64,000 nucleotides of DNA, from NCBI GenBank assembly GCA_002422915.1, contig DITV01000004.1, forward strand, positions 79,890 to 143,889, written 5' to 3'. Under the pieces are notes generated by a model. That model was given only the letters and a program-made list of their open reading frames with translations, searched no databases and was not told the origin of the DNA. The stretch is from Candidatus Saccharibacteria bacterium UBA6175. GTDB taxonomy: Bacteria > Patescibacteriota > Saccharimonadia > Saccharimonadales > Saccharimonadaceae. Position numbers and translations under genes: made by a program. Numbering within the stretch: position 1 is the first letter of the stretch; each line of letters starts with the position of its first letter. Positions 53,078 to 62,483 of this stretch are shown one piece after another.

Positions 53078-54120
53078 CTCAGCTCAATGTGCGTAAAACT
53101 CGCATCATTTGACACCACGTGAGTGCTTGTCATGACGATTTGATACTCCTTAGTTCGTGAGCTCAGCGCTTGTTGGCGGTCGGTGTCCAGCTCCGAGAAG
53201 ACATCGTCAAGGAGAATGAGGGGCTTTTTACCGGTAAGGGTTTCAGTAATGGCGACTTCAAGAAATTTCAAAGCGAGCACGATAGTGCGGATTTCACCAC
53301 GAGAGGCGACTGTGGTCGCCGGCTGGCCATTGAATGAGAAAAGAAGGTCGTGACGGTGTGGTCCTACTGAGGTGCTGCCAAGATAGGCATCTCGTTCTTG
53401 CGAGGTCATCAGGTCGTCGAGTAACCGCTGGCGAATGTCTCCCACAACCGTGTAACTATAGTGAACTGAAATATCGTCAGTGGTGCGGGCGATATCTCGG
53501 TAAGCATCAGTTAAATCACGGTTCAACTGCTCGGTATAGGCAATGCGTTGCTCGATAATATAGGCGCCGTGTTCAGCCAACGAGATATTCCAGGTGAACA
53601 ACTCGTCTTGGCTAAAACGGGCGCGTTTGAGTAAATTATTTCGTTGTTTCAGCGCACGTTCATACTTGCGAAGGGTGGTGCCGTAGAAAGGGTTGAGTTG
53701 AGTAATAAGTCGGTCGATGAAGGTGCGGCGGCGAGCAGGGGAGCCGTTGAGTAATCGAAGGTCTTCTGGCTCGAACAAGATCACCGGAAATTTATCTTTT
53801 GGTGCTAAGCGGCCGGAAGTTTTTCCATCGATGGTAAATTGTTTTCGCTTGGTGGGGCGGGCGGGGTCAAACGTCACGGTGCGATCATCAGTTTCATCGA
53901 ATGAAAGAATGATTCTCCACCAGGGTGAATCTTGCTGGAGAATCTCTTTATCGGAACCACGAAATGAGGTGCCTTGCAGGGCTATAAACAGCGCTTCCAA
54001 AAGTGTCGTCTTTCCACTTCCGTTCGGGCCAGTAATCACGGTGACGCCTTCAGCTAAGGCCGCTTGATGTTTGGTGTGCGACCGTAGGTGCTGAATCCGA
54101 AGGGTCTTAATCCGTGACAC
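53074..54120 (-). CDS. recF: DNA replication and repair protein RecF
   Basis: 348 residues, GTG start 2 bases after dnaN. Walker A GPNGSGKTTLLEAL, signature-like SVGPHRHDLLF and ABC-ATPase Walker B KPLILLDDVFSELD. Loads RecA at gaps with RecO and RecR. Follows dnaN as in many bacteria. Confidence 0.95.
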   Translation of the reverse strand: MSRIKTLRIQHLRSHTKHQAALAEGVTVITGPNGSGKTTLLEALFIALQGTSFRGSDKEILQQDSPWWRIILSFDETDDRTVTFDPARPTKRKQFTIDGKTSGRLAPKDKFPVILFEPEDLRLLNGSPARRRTFIDRLITQLNPFYGTTLRKYERALKQRNNLLKRARFSQDELFTWNISLAEHGAYIIEQRIAYTEQLNRDLTDAYRDIARTTDDISVHYSYTVVGDIRQRLLDDLMTSQERDAYLGSTSVGPHRHDLLFSFNGQPATTVASRGEIRTIVLALKFLEVAITETLTGKKPLILLDDVFSELDTDRQQALSSRTKEYQIVMTSTHVVSNDASFTHIELS

Positions 54121-54122
54121 GG

Positions 54123-55223
54123 TTAACTCTTGAGTGGCATGATCACGTGGTAATAATTAGTGTCTTTCTTAACCGATTTAAGAATACAAGGGGAGAGCTT
54201 TCCACTAAAGCTGAAACTAATCGTGTCGTCGTCGAGCACGCTCAGTGCCTCAGAAACATAGCGCGAGTTGAGGGTGACTTGTCCACCACCCGTGACGTCA
54301 GCAGTCAGTTCGGACGTGTTTTCACCCAGCTCTGAGGCGATCGAGTGAACCGAGACGGTCTTCTTGTCTGGGTCAACAGTAAGGGTGACGCTGCCGCCTG
54401 ATTCACGGGCGAACAGGCCAGCAACTTTGGTCACGCGAGTAAATTCTTGTTTATTGACCACCGCAACGGTGTCAGATTTCGCAGGAATAAGTTGGCGGTA
54501 GTCGGGGAAGTTACCGTCAACCAGTCGGCTAATAATCTCGGCTTCGTTCACACGAAAGCGAACTTGGGTTTCATCGAAGAGAACATCAACGGTGTCTGAA
54601 TCGTCGAGAACGGTACGGAGGACTTCTTGCAGGGTTTGCACCGGAATAATGGCCGAGACTTCGCTGGTTGTTTCAACTAAGCGACGCTCTGAGAGCCGAT
54701 ATCCGTCAGTTGCCGCCAAGTACAGGCTTCCGTTGTGTGAATGCCAGTAGACGCCTGTCAGAACGGGTCGTGTTGAGTCTGAGCTCGCAGTAATGATGGT
54801 TTGGGAGACTGCTTGTTTAAAATCTTCTGAATTAAATGAATAGGTGATCGACGATTCTTCATTAATGGTCGGGAGTTCGGGGAAGTCATCCGCAATCACC
54901 CCGTTAATAATTGAACTGTAGTTACCAGATTTGATATGAATGTTGTCGTTCTTCACCTTGAGTTCAATGGTGTCTTTCGGAAGGCTGCTAACGAACTCAG
55001 AGATAAGGCGAGCGGGGACAGTGATAGCGCCAGGTGTAACAATCTTTGCACCAATATACTGTGTGGTGGCGATTTCGAGGTTTGTGGCAGCAACTAATAA
55101 ACGATTACCGTCTGTTCGAAGCAAGATGTTATTCAGGATAGGAAGACCAGTCTTGTTGCTGGCTACCCGACCCACTGCACTAAGTGCACGAGCGAAGTTT
55201 TCTTGGGTGACACTGAGCTCCAT
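54123..55223 (-). CDS. dnaN: DNA polymerase III beta clamp
   Basis: 366 residues. Sliding clamp: MELSVTQENFARALSAVGRV at the start, three repeats, and the C-terminal YHVIMPLKS that ends most DnaN proteins (usually MPMR/L). AAAGGAATAAC precedes the ATG. Confidence 0.96.
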   Translation of the reverse strand: MELSVTQENFARALSAVGRVASNKTGLPILNNILLRTDGNRLLVAATNLEIATTQYIGAKIVTPGAITVPARLISEFVSSLPKDTIELKVKNDNIHIKSGNYSSIINGVIADDFPELPTINEESSITYSFNSEDFKQAVSQTIITASSDSTRPVLTGVYWHSHNGSLYLAATDGYRLSERRLVETTSEVSAIIPVQTLQEVLRTVLDDSDTVDVLFDETQVRFRVNEAEIISRLVDGNFPDYRQLIPAKSDTVAVVNKQEFTRVTKVAGLFARESGGSVTLTVDPDKKTVSVHSIASELGENTSELTADVTGGGQVTLNSRYVSEALSVLDDDTISFSFSGKLSPCILKSVKKDTNYYHVIMPLKS

Positions 55224-55500
55224 TATGTTATTCCTTTCTTATATTTTCTTTTTCTTCTTAATAATAGGTACTGTGGATTGTGTGTATAAACGGTCGTATA
55301 ACAGATTGAAATGGTTCAAAAACGAGGTGGACAATAGGGGATAAAAGGCGGGGACAAACGGTCGGATAAATAGGGAGTTGTGCAAGTGCTGTGGGGTTAT
55401 ATGTAATGAGTTGTTAAGAATGGGGGAGAATCGTACACCTGTTATCCATGGCTGTGTTCGCAGGTTGTGCACATTTTTTACCCATGAATAAAACACAGAA
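55224..55500. other. dnaA-dnaN intergenic region with DnaA-box-like sites
   Basis: 277 bases without a gene. A consensus DnaA box TTATACACA on the minus strand at 55281-55289, and weaker ones TTATCCATG (55442-55450) and TTGTGCACA (55465-55473). Probably autoregulation of dnaA-dnaN or one arm of the origin. Confidence 0.5.
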
Positions 55501-56877
55501 TTAGGCATATAATTTCTCCCGAATTGATGCCACTTGTTCACGAATCACAAAATCAAGCTTGATCGCTTTCTCGATCTTCTCAACTGAGTGAATCGCTGTA
55601 GTATGGTCTTTTCGTCCAAGTTCACCAGCGATCTTTGGAAAGCTTAAATGAAGCTCACTTCGTAAAAGATACATTGCGATTTGGCGGGGAACGACGATAT
55701 GTTTATCACGCTTGTCGCTACACATCTCTTCAATCGCCAATTGGAAGTGTTTGGCCGTTTTATCGATAATTTGTTTACTCGTTAAGTGTTGCGGGCGGGA
55801 CTGACGAACATTACCAAGGAGACCCTCGGCAGTCGAAATATCAGGATCAATCCCGTGTAGCTCCGCGTAGGCTAAGAGTTGGTTCAAAGCGCCCTCAAGC
55901 TCACGAATGTTGGTTTTTATGTTGGTTGCCAGGTATTCAACCGTCTCATTGTTCAACACCACACCAGACATTTCTGATTTTGCCTTTAAGATGGCACAAC
56001 GCGTTTCAAAGTCAGGCATCTGGACGTCAATCGTCATTCCCATCTCAAACCGGCTGCGGAGACGTTCGGTTAATGTTGGGATACTTCGCGGCGGCTTGTC
56101 GCTACTCATAATGATCTGTTTGTTGTTCTGGTGAAGGAAGTTGAAGGTATGGAAGAACTCCTCCTGGGTTTTTTCTTTGTTAGCAAAAAACTGCATGTCG
56201 TCGACGATTAACACGTCGATGTTACGGTATTTGTCAGAAAAGCCCTTTTTCTTAAAACGAATATAGTCGAGGAACTCACTCATGAACGTCTCGGAACTGA
56301 CATAGATCACGCGAGCGTCGGGATTATTCTTGAGGATTTCATTTCCCACCGCCTGCATAAGGTGTGTCTTACCAAGCCCAACGCCACCATAAAGATAGAG
56401 GGGATTGTACTTTACACCTGGAAACGCCGCGACGGCTTGGCTGGCGGTGTACGCCAGGTCGTTGCTCGACCCAACTATGAAGGAGTCAAATGTATAGCGG
56501 GGGTTTAGGTTACCACGAGAGGCGAGTGAAGAGACGGGCGGGCCAAAGCTGTGTGATGACGGTGACGCTTCGAGCACACCACCCTGTGGTTGCGTTGCTT
56601 GAAGAGTTGTCTCGCGGTTGACCCGAGTTTTTTTACCCGTTACCTGGACGGTGTAGGTGATCTTTTCAGGAGTAACGCCGTTCTTTTCGAGTACTTTCTT
56701 AATCTGTTCATCGAACTTTACCTGAAATTGCTTTTGCGCAAAAATGTTTGGTACCGCAATGACAATCTCTTCAGAAGAATGGCTGACCAGCTCAGTCTTT
56801 TTGAACCAGGTGGTAAACGTCGCATGCGAAACCGAGAGTTCGATTTCACCTAAGACACTTTGCCACAACGCGTTCAT
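55501..56877 (-). CDS. dnaA: Chromosomal replication initiator DnaA
   Basis: 458 residues from MNALWQSVLGEIE; GGAGGTG lies 9 bases upstream, deciding against the longer start. Walker A GGVGLGKTHLMQAV, Walker B VLIVDDMQF, arginine-finger region SDKPPRS, and the domain IV signature SDKRDKHIVVPRQIAMYL that reads the DnaA box. Confidence 0.97.
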   Translation of the reverse strand: MNALWQSVLGEIELSVSHATFTTWFKKTELVSHSSEEIVIAVPNIFAQKQFQVKFDEQIKKVLEKNGVTPEKITYTVQVTGKKTRVNRETTLQATQPQGGVLEASPSSHSFGPPVSSLASRGNLNPRYTFDSFIVGSSNDLAYTASQAVAAFPGVKYNPLYLYGGVGLGKTHLMQAVGNEILKNNPDARVIYVSSETFMSEFLDYIRFKKKGFSDKYRNIDVLIVDDMQFFANKEKTQEEFFHTFNFLHQNNKQIIMSSDKPPRSIPTLTERLRSRFEMGMTIDVQMPDFETRCAILKAKSEMSGVVLNNETVEYLATNIKTNIRELEGALNQLLAYAELHGIDPDISTAEGLLGNVRQSRPQHLTSKQIIDKTAKHFQLAIEEMCSDKRDKHIVVPRQIAMYLLRSELHLSFPKIAGELGRKDHTTAIHSVEKIEKAIKLDFVIREQVASIREKLYA

Positions 56878-57161
56878 ACCCGATACACCTCCAAAAGTGA
56901 GCGAATTGTTATTACCATTACTATACGGCAAAAAGAGAGTTTTCCACAACCATAAAAGGGTTATAGAAAAGAGAGATAGGGGAGGGGCGTACAGGGGTTT
57001 GACTTATACACATATATTTACTACCTCTGTTAATTGTGTGGATAAAGGGGAGGAAAGTGGGGACAAGTTTTATATACGACGTCACGATTTGTCAAAAAAT
57101 CAAACGTTATGGAGCCCTAACACTTGAAGAATAGAGGTGAATAGAGTAGAATGGTACAGAT
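56878..57161. other. Probable replication origin (oriC), dnaA-rpmH intergenic
   Basis: 284 bases without a gene between divergent dnaA and rpmH. DnaA boxes: TTATACACA (57004-57012, plus), TTATCCACA (57037-57045, minus, perfect) and TTTTCCACA (56940-56948, one mismatch), with an AT-rich stretch CATATATTTACTACC beside them. Position and boxes match a bacterial origin. Confidence 0.65.
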
Positions 57162-57299
57162 ATGCCAAAACGAACTCACCAACCACACACACGTCACCGC
57201 GCCCGCACCCACGGGTTCCGTGCACGTATGGCTTCAAAAAGCGGCATTGCCGTTTTGAAGCGACGCCGCATTAAAGGCCGCGCCAAAATCAGCGTCTAA
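57162..57299 (+). CDS. rpmH: 50S ribosomal protein L34
   Basis: 45 residues, very basic: MPKRTHQPHTRHRARTHG, then FRARMASKSG and LKRRRIKGRAKISV. Conserved gene order rpmH-rnpA-yidC-jag follows. TAGAAT lies 9 bases before the ATG. Too short for simple ORF filters but unmistakable. Confidence 0.97.
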   Translation: MPKRTHQPHTRHRARTHGFRARMASKSGIAVLKRRRIKGRAKISV

Positions 57300-57303
57300 G
57301 ATT

Positions 57304-57325
57304 AACCGCCAGACTGGCGGTTTTT
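57304..57325 (+). terminator. Terminator between rpmH and rnpA
   Basis: AACCGCCA-GAC-TGGCGGTT stem followed by three more T. It separates rpmH from rnpA, which has its own TATACT 5 bases further on. Confidence 0.85.
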
Positions 57326-57329
57326 CATT

Positions 57330-57335
57330 TATACT
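57330..57335 (+). promoter_or_regulatory. -10 element of rnpA
   Basis: TATACT, 9 bases before the rnpA ATG; directly after the rpmH terminator. Confidence 0.5.
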
Positions 57336-57344
57336 AGAAAAACA

Positions 57345-57704
57345 ATGATCTCAAGTCTTTTTCGGTTTCATGGACACAATAGCCTGCGCTATGTGTATTC
57401 AAATGGAAGAGCTGTTCGCTCAGCGACCTTGACGATTAAGTGGGCTCAAAACACCCACCGTCATAATCCCCGCGTTTCAATCGTCGTGAGCAAAAAAGTG
57501 TTGAAAGGCGCAGTTGGCCGAAACCGGATTCGGCGGCGGCTCTACGAGTACATGCGCACCGCACTTCCCCGCCTTAACGATACGTACGACATTGTGATAA
57601 TTGTCACGTCAGCCGAGCTTCGCACGATTACATATGCGGAATTAACCGATCAACTCGAACAGTTGCTTGCCAAGGCTGAACTGTTTAAAACCTCAAAAAA
57701 CTGA
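57345..57704 (+). CDS. rnpA: Ribonuclease P protein component
   Basis: 119 residues. RNA-binding signature GAVGRNRIRRRLYEYMR and the preceding SIVVSKKVLK are diagnostic; FRFHGHNSLRYVYSNGR is the N-terminal strand region. Helps the RNase P RNA process tRNA 5' ends. Confidence 0.95.
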   Translation: MISSLFRFHGHNSLRYVYSNGRAVRSATLTIKWAQNTHRHNPRVSIVVSKKVLKGAVGRNRIRRRLYEYMRTALPRLNDTYDIVIIVTSAELRTITYAELTDQLEQLLAKAELFKTSKN

Positions 57705-57710
57705 TATACT
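57702..57710 (+). promoter_or_regulatory. Extended -10 promoter of yidC
   Basis: TGATATACT, overlapping the rnpA stop codon; leader of about 25 bases with TGAGG before the GTG at 57743. Confidence 0.5.
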
Positions 57711-57742
57711 TTAACAGATATATTTAGTGTGAGGCCGACTGC

Positions 57743-58702
57743 GTGAACATTTTTGAACTTCTTATTGTGCAACCTATTTTCAACCTTTTGATGGGGTTGT
57801 ATGCCGTTATTCCGGGTGGCGACTTCGGTATCGCCCTGATTATCTTTACGATTATCGTCCGTTTTGCTTTGTGGCCATTAGTGGTGAGCCAGCTCCACCA
57901 GGTGAAGGCAATGCGTAAGCTACAACCAGATCTCGCTAAAATTAAAAAGGCTAGCAAGGGCAACAAGCAACTTGAGAGCATGCAAATGCTTGAGCTCTAC
58001 AAGAAGCACGGCGTGCGGCCATTCCGTTCAATCCTCTCTCTGTTGATTCAGCTCCCAATCTTCATCGCGCTTTTCCAAGTCATTCAAATCTTCACAAACA
58101 GCCGCGATCAGATCGCTAAGTTCACGTACGATTTCCTGGAAGGGGTTCCTGCGATTGCCGCACTTATTGCCGACCCCGCCTCATTTAATGAAAAGCTTTT
58201 TGGTGTCATCGACCTCACCGTCGTGACGATTCAATCAGAAGGTATCACCCTTGTCTTCTTGGTAGCACTTGCGATTGTTGCCGCTTGGACTCAGTACGTT
58301 ATTTCAAAGCAGACCAGCCCAACCACCACCACAAAGCGATTCCGTGATGTCATGGCCGAGGCCGCAGAAGGTAAACAACCCGACCAGGCTGAACTCAACG
58401 CCGTCATGATGGGAAAGATGATCAAGTTCCTGCCGATCCTGATGCTCATCATTATGCTGAGCCTCCCAGGGGCCTTAGCATTGTACTACGCAACCTCAAA
58501 CATCTTTGCCGCCCTGCAACAATACTTCTTGTTGAAACGCGACGCCAAAGAGATGGATCAACTCGCCGACCAACAGATCAAAAAAGAGGGTAAAAAAGCC
58601 ACTGCCAAAGCCCGAGCAAAACAAGCGCAAGAAGGAAAGGTCACCGCCGGGGTGAACGTGACGCGCATTACGGCGAAGGACACGGCTAAAAAGAAACGCT
58701 AG
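57743..58702 (+). CDS. yidC: Membrane protein insertase YidC
   Basis: 319 residues, GTG start. Gram-positive/CPR-size YidC without the large periplasmic domain of E. coli. Membrane segments at IALIIFTIIVRFALWPLVV (with the conserved groove Arg), SILSLLIQLPIFIALFQVI, LVFLVALAIVAAWTQYVI and FLPILMLIIMLSLPGALAL; a Lys-rich C-terminal tail for ribosome contact. Confidence 0.95.
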   Translation: MNIFELLIVQPIFNLLMGLYAVIPGGDFGIALIIFTIIVRFALWPLVVSQLHQVKAMRKLQPDLAKIKKASKGNKQLESMQMLELYKKHGVRPFRSILSLLIQLPIFIALFQVIQIFTNSRDQIAKFTYDFLEGVPAIAALIADPASFNEKLFGVIDLTVVTIQSEGITLVFLVALAIVAAWTQYVISKQTSPTTTTKRFRDVMAEAAEGKQPDQAELNAVMMGKMIKFLPILMLIIMLSLPGALALYYATSNIFAALQQYFLLKRDAKEMDQLADQQIKKEGKKATAKARAKQAQEGKVTAGVNVTRITAKDTAKKKR

Positions 58703-58711
58703 GAGGACAGC

Positions 58712-59173
58712 ATGGATAAAGAACAATCGATTGAATTTGCACGACAGTACGTTTCAGACATCGTTTCGTTTTTTGGGGTCAATGTTGAAGTCACCGCATC
58801 GGTGGAAGACGACGTCATCGAGCTCTCTGTGCCTTCAACCGATATCAATAGCCTCCTGATTGGTCGCGGTGCCGAGACACTGCGCAGCCTGCAATACCTC
58901 GTCTCAACGGTGCTTCGTAACAAGGACGCCGCACTCACTCGCGTAAATGTGGACATTGCTGATTACAAAAAGCTTCGCAATGAAAAGCTGGCCGCTCAAG
59001 CCCGTGAGTGGATTGAAGAAGTCCGCCGCACCGGCAGCTCACACGTGGAAACGCTTAACGCTGCCGATCGGCGCATTGTTCACCAGGTTGCCACTGAGTT
59101 CTCCGATATTCGCACCTTCTCAGAGGGTGAGGGCCGTGATCGCTCAATTACGATCACCCAAATTAGCTCTTAG
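58712..59173 (+). CDS. jag: Jag/KhpB-like RNA-binding protein
   Basis: 153 residues. KH domain (INSLLIGRGAETLRSLQYLV) and R3H domain (LNAADRRIVHQVATEFSDIR with the RxxxH core). Lacks the Jag-N domain of Firmicutes Jag. AGGAGGACAGC precedes the ATG; co-transcribed with yidC. Confidence 0.92.
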   Translation: MDKEQSIEFARQYVSDIVSFFGVNVEVTASVEDDVIELSVPSTDINSLLIGRGAETLRSLQYLVSTVLRNKDAALTRVNVDIADYKKLRNEKLAAQAREWIEEVRRTGSSHVETLNAADRRIVHQVATEFSDIRTFSEGEGRDRSITITQISS

Positions 59174-60260
59174 TTTTTAACACCTTCATGTAGACGGCGT
59201 GGGTTTCTTTCGCCATCTTTTTCCAAGAGTATTTCTTGAGCTGTTTCTGGCCCTCTTTGGTGAGCTGCGTTTGAATTTCTTTTGAGTCGAGCACAAGGCT
59301 GATTTTTTCGGCCATGTCAGCGACGTTTAGCGGGTCGAAGTAGATCGCAGCATCACCATACACCTCAGGAAGGCAGGTGGCGTTGCTGCTGACGACCGGG
59401 AGGTTGTGACCCATTGCCTCGAGCCCTGGCAGCCCAAAGCCCTCCATGAGTGAGGGGAAGACATATGCGGCGGCGTTGTCGTAGAGCCAGTTAAGTTCTT
59501 CATCCGAAACAAAATCGGTGAAATGGACGTTCTTGTACTTCTTACTAGTGACGTAGTCTTGTGTTTTGAGTGCAGCAGCATTCAGTTTGCCGGCTAGCAC
59601 GAGGCCGAGCTTCGGATATTTCTTCAAAAGCTGTTGATGCGCGTCGGTCAGGCGCTTGATGTTCTTGTAGTCGGATTGACTGCCAACGTAGAGGAGAAAC
59701 TGTTTGAAGGGAACAGAATAGGGGGTCGATGTACCCGCTGTCGTCTCCCCCGCTTCGTAGATCACCGTGACCTTCTCTTCAGGAATATCGACAAAGTCGA
59801 GCAGATCCTTCTTGGTGAATTTGCTGATGGCAATAATGTGATCAGTCTTGCGGGCAACTTTCTTAAAGACTTGTTTGCCGACAAGCTGCTTGGCGTGGAA
59901 GACAAACCAGTTTTTATCGCTGTTGTAGGTGCGCACCAACGTCATGTCGTGAAAGGTCGTCACGGTTTTGCCTGTGTAGAGGACGGGTTGCTGCGGCATG
60001 CAAAAGTGTACCAGGTCAGGCGAAAGGTCGGTTAAGAGGCGATTGAAGCCAACCTGCTCTTCGACTGAGTAGTTGTCGAAGTCGGCCACCATGACGGTGA
60101 AGTTTTTGGCGGCCGGCTTCCAGTAGTCACGATCTTTCTCCGGTACCAATACAGTGTAGCGGTTCTTGCTATCAACTTCTTGCAGGTAGTGAAGCAGGCG
60201 CTCAACATAGCGGCCGGTGCTGGAGTTCACAATTCGGGCATCAATTGCAATGTGTGCCAT
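59163..60260 (-). CDS. Glycosyltransferase, GT4 family
   Basis: 365 residues, GT-B fold. N-terminal IAIDARIVNSSTGRYVERLL, acceptor region, and the donor site EGFGLPGLEAMGHNLPVVSS with the EX7E pattern of retaining GT4 enzymes, followed by LPEVYGDAAIYFDP. Sugar and acceptor unknown; grouped with GtrA and GT2 genes, suggesting surface glycan work. One base separates it from the GtrA gene. Confidence 0.92.
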   Translation of the reverse strand: MAHIAIDARIVNSSTGRYVERLLHYLQEVDSKNRYTVLVPEKDRDYWKPAAKNFTVMVADFDNYSVEEQVGFNRLLTDLSPDLVHFCMPQQPVLYTGKTVTTFHDMTLVRTYNSDKNWFVFHAKQLVGKQVFKKVARKTDHIIAISKFTKKDLLDFVDIPEEKVTVIYEAGETTAGTSTPYSVPFKQFLLYVGSQSDYKNIKRLTDAHQQLLKKYPKLGLVLAGKLNAAALKTQDYVTSKKYKNVHFTDFVSDEELNWLYDNAAAYVFPSLMEGFGLPGLEAMGHNLPVVSSNATCLPEVYGDAAIYFDPLNVADMAEKISLVLDSKEIQTQLTKEGQKQLKKYSWKKMAKETHAVYMKVLKTKS

Positions 60261-60680
60261 CTATTCCTCGGTCTTCTTAAAGACGAAGCGGGCGTACAAA
60301 ATGTAGTTCCAAATCAGTGAAGCAACAGTTGCAATAAGCTTGGCGATTAAGAGGACGAGGGATTCATTCCAACCGAACGGCGCCAGCAGGAAGGTGACGG
60401 CGAGGATGATCAGCGGCTGAATCACCCACAGAGCAATAATTGAGATGAGGAGGAATAAGCCGAACTGCTTCTTGACGTTGCCGCCTTTCGATTTGAAGGT
60501 AAATGACTTGTTGACGAAGAAGCTAAAGACAAAAGCGATAGAGGTGGAAATGTAGTTGGCAGCAATACTATTCAGCCCAAGCGCCACGAATATAAATAGC
60601 AACGCAAAATCGAGTGCGGTGTTGGCTCCACCAACAATGGCGAACCTAAGCTTTTCGGCGTGTTTTTTTAGCAGTTCCAT
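60261..60680 (-). CDS. GtrA family membrane protein
   Basis: 139 residues with four membrane helices. FAIVGGANTALDFALLFIFV at the start and FVNKSFTFKSKGG between helices 2 and 3 are family signatures. GtrA proteins are thought to flip lipid-linked sugars. Overlaps the GT2 gene by 35 bases, a usual GtrA-GtrB pair. Confidence 0.9.
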   Translation of the reverse strand: MELLKKHAEKLRFAIVGGANTALDFALLFIFVALGLNSIAANYISTSIAFVFSFFVNKSFTFKSKGGNVKKQFGLFLLISIIALWVIQPLIILAVTFLLAPFGWNESLVLLIAKLIATVASLIWNYILYARFVFKKTEE

Positions 60681-61602
60681 TTTTATACTCCTCTACAAAA
60701 TATAACGGTCGTTGTTTGGTTTCATTAAAAATCCGTCCGACGTACTCTCCAATGATACCAATCGAGAGGAGCTGAACGCCACCAAGAAAGAGGATGACGG
60801 CGAGGGTTGAGGGGTAGCCGGCAATCTCGTTGCCAAACAGAATCGTTTGCAGGATAACCGCGACAAGGTAAATGAAGGCAGCGATTGAAACAAAGACACC
60901 AAGGAAGGTTGAGATACGGAGAGGTGCGGTGGTAAACGAGGTGATGCCATCAATAGCCAGGTTAATCAGTTTTGCATAGTTCCAACCCGTCTCTCCAGCA
61001 GCTCGTGGATCACGGTCGTACAGGATTTCTTTTTTGTGGAAGCCGATCCAGCTAAACATCCCCTTGGTGTAGCGCTGCGACTCTCGCATCTGTTTCAATG
61101 CCTCTACTGCGCGGGCGTCGAGCAGGCGGAAGTCACCGGTGTCCTTCTGAATCGGGACGTGACTAATCTTTTCAAGAATAAAGTAGAACGACTTTGAGGT
61201 CAGGCGCTTAAACCAGCTTTCGCCGTCCCGACTGTTACGCTTGGCATAGACGTCGTCGTAGCCTTCTTCCCAGAACTTGATCATCTTGGGGATAAGCTCT
61301 GGTGGATCTTGTAGGTCGGCGTCAATAATCACGGTTGCGTCGCCCGTGACGTAATCAAGGCCGGCGATCATGGCGATTTCCTTGCCGAAGTTTCGTGACA
61401 GGTTGACGTAGGACACGCGTTCATCGGTTTCGGCGAAGTGACGAATCATATCGAGCGTCGCGTCGCGGCTGCCGTCGTTGACGAATAAGAACTCAAACGC
61501 GTAGGCGGGCGTGTTCTGGGCCAGCTTATGCAGGCGAACGTAGAGCTTTTTTAAAACGAGCTCCTCGTTGTAGGCAGGAATAAGAATACTGATTTTTTTC
61601 AT
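60646..61602 (-). CDS. Polyprenyl-phosphate glycosyltransferase, GT2 (GtrB/DPM-like)
   Basis: 318 residues from MKKISILIPAYNEE. GT-A fold with the DxD-type metal site VIIDADLQDPPELI and acceptor motif RDGESWFKRLTSK; two C-terminal membrane helices (TFLGVFVSIAAFIYLVAVIL and TLAVILFLGGVQLLSIGIIG). Makes a lipid-linked sugar for later transfer. The second ATG is preferred because TATACT (61610-61615) lies 7 bases before it, and only one base before the first. Confidence 0.92.
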   Translation of the reverse strand: MKKISILIPAYNEELVLKKLYVRLHKLAQNTPAYAFEFLFVNDGSRDATLDMIRHFAETDERVSYVNLSRNFGKEIAMIAGLDYVTGDATVIIDADLQDPPELIPKMIKFWEEGYDDVYAKRNSRDGESWFKRLTSKSFYFILEKISHVPIQKDTGDFRLLDARAVEALKQMRESQRYTKGMFSWIGFHKKEILYDRDPRAAGETGWNYAKLINLAIDGITSFTTAPLRISTFLGVFVSIAAFIYLVAVILQTILFGNEIAGYPSTLAVILFLGGVQLLSIGIIGEYVGRIFNETKQRPLYFVEEYKNGTAKKTRRKA

Positions 61603-61609
61603 TGTCATA

Positions 61610-61615
61610 AGTATA
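61610..61615 (-). promoter_or_regulatory. -10 element of the GT2 gene, leaderless spacing
   Basis: TATACT on the minus strand, 7 bases before the ATG at 61602. Confidence 0.55.
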
Positions 61616-61628
61616 CCACTGACAGGGG

Positions 61629-62483
61629 TTAGACGATAGAGGCGAGGAGGCTAGTGAGGCTGGTGGCGGTAGTTGCGCCAGCCGACTTGAGTGCCTCGGT
61701 TTTGGCCATTGCCGACTCCCCTTCGGATCCTAAGATTGCCCCAGCGTGTCCCAGTTGAACGCCGGCCGGTGCATGGTGACCGGCAATGTAGGCGAAGGTC
61801 GGTTTGGTGACGTGTTCTTTGATGAAGTCGGCTGCGCGCAGTTCTTCGTGTCCGCCAATCTCACCGATCACGATAATGCGGTCGACATCGGGGTCGTCTT
61901 GGAATAACCGCAGGCAGTCGATAAAGCCCATGCCGTGCACCATGTCGCCACCAATGCCGATGACGTACTTTTGGCCGATGCCCTTGGCAGTGAGAGCAGC
62001 CATTGCTTCATAGGTAAGGGTGCCCGAACGGCTGACGATGGCGGTGGAGCCGGGGAGTGACATGGCGGCCGGGATGATGCCAAGTTTATGAACACCAGGC
62101 AATAGCGCACCGGGTGAGTTAGGGCCAAGCAGCGTGGTGCCAGAGTGTGTGAGCGCTTCGTTGACTGCTAGCATGTCGTGTACCGGAATGCCTTCGGTGA
62201 TGCAGATGACCAGCGGGACATTGGCGGCGATGGCTTCAAGCAGGGCGCCTTTGGCAAACCTAGCAGGGACGAATATCACCGAGATATCGACGGTGTGTTC
62301 TTTTTGAATGTCGGCAATAGAATCGTAGACGGGGACACCTTCGACGAGCTGGCCAGCTTTTCCTGGCGTGGTGCCTGCGATGATGTTCGTACCCGCTGCC
62401 AGCATCGATTTCGTCTGAAAGCTGCCGTGTGCGCCAGTAATCCCCTGCACTATCACGTTCTTGCCGGTGAAGAGGTTATTCAT
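61629..62483 (-). CDS. sucD: Succinyl-CoA synthetase alpha subunit
   Basis: 284 residues from MNNLFTGKNVIVQGITGAHG; the 65-codon upstream extension lies inside sucC. CoA-binding Rossmann fold (GITGAHGSFQTKSM), LLGPNSPG and the phospho-histidine in EIGGHEELRAADF. Overlaps the end of sucC by 8 bases. Confidence 0.94.
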   Translation of the reverse strand: MNNLFTGKNVIVQGITGAHGSFQTKSMLAAGTNIIAGTTPGKAGQLVEGVPVYDSIADIQKEHTVDISVIFVPARFAKGALLEAIAANVPLVICITEGIPVHDMLAVNEALTHSGTTLLGPNSPGALLPGVHKLGIIPAAMSLPGSTAIVSRSGTLTYEAMAALTAKGIGQKYVIGIGGDMVHGMGFIDCLRLFQDDPDVDRIIVIGEIGGHEELRAADFIKEHVTKPTFAYIAGHHAPAGVQLGHAGAILGSEGESAMAKTEALKSAGATTATSLTSLLASIV

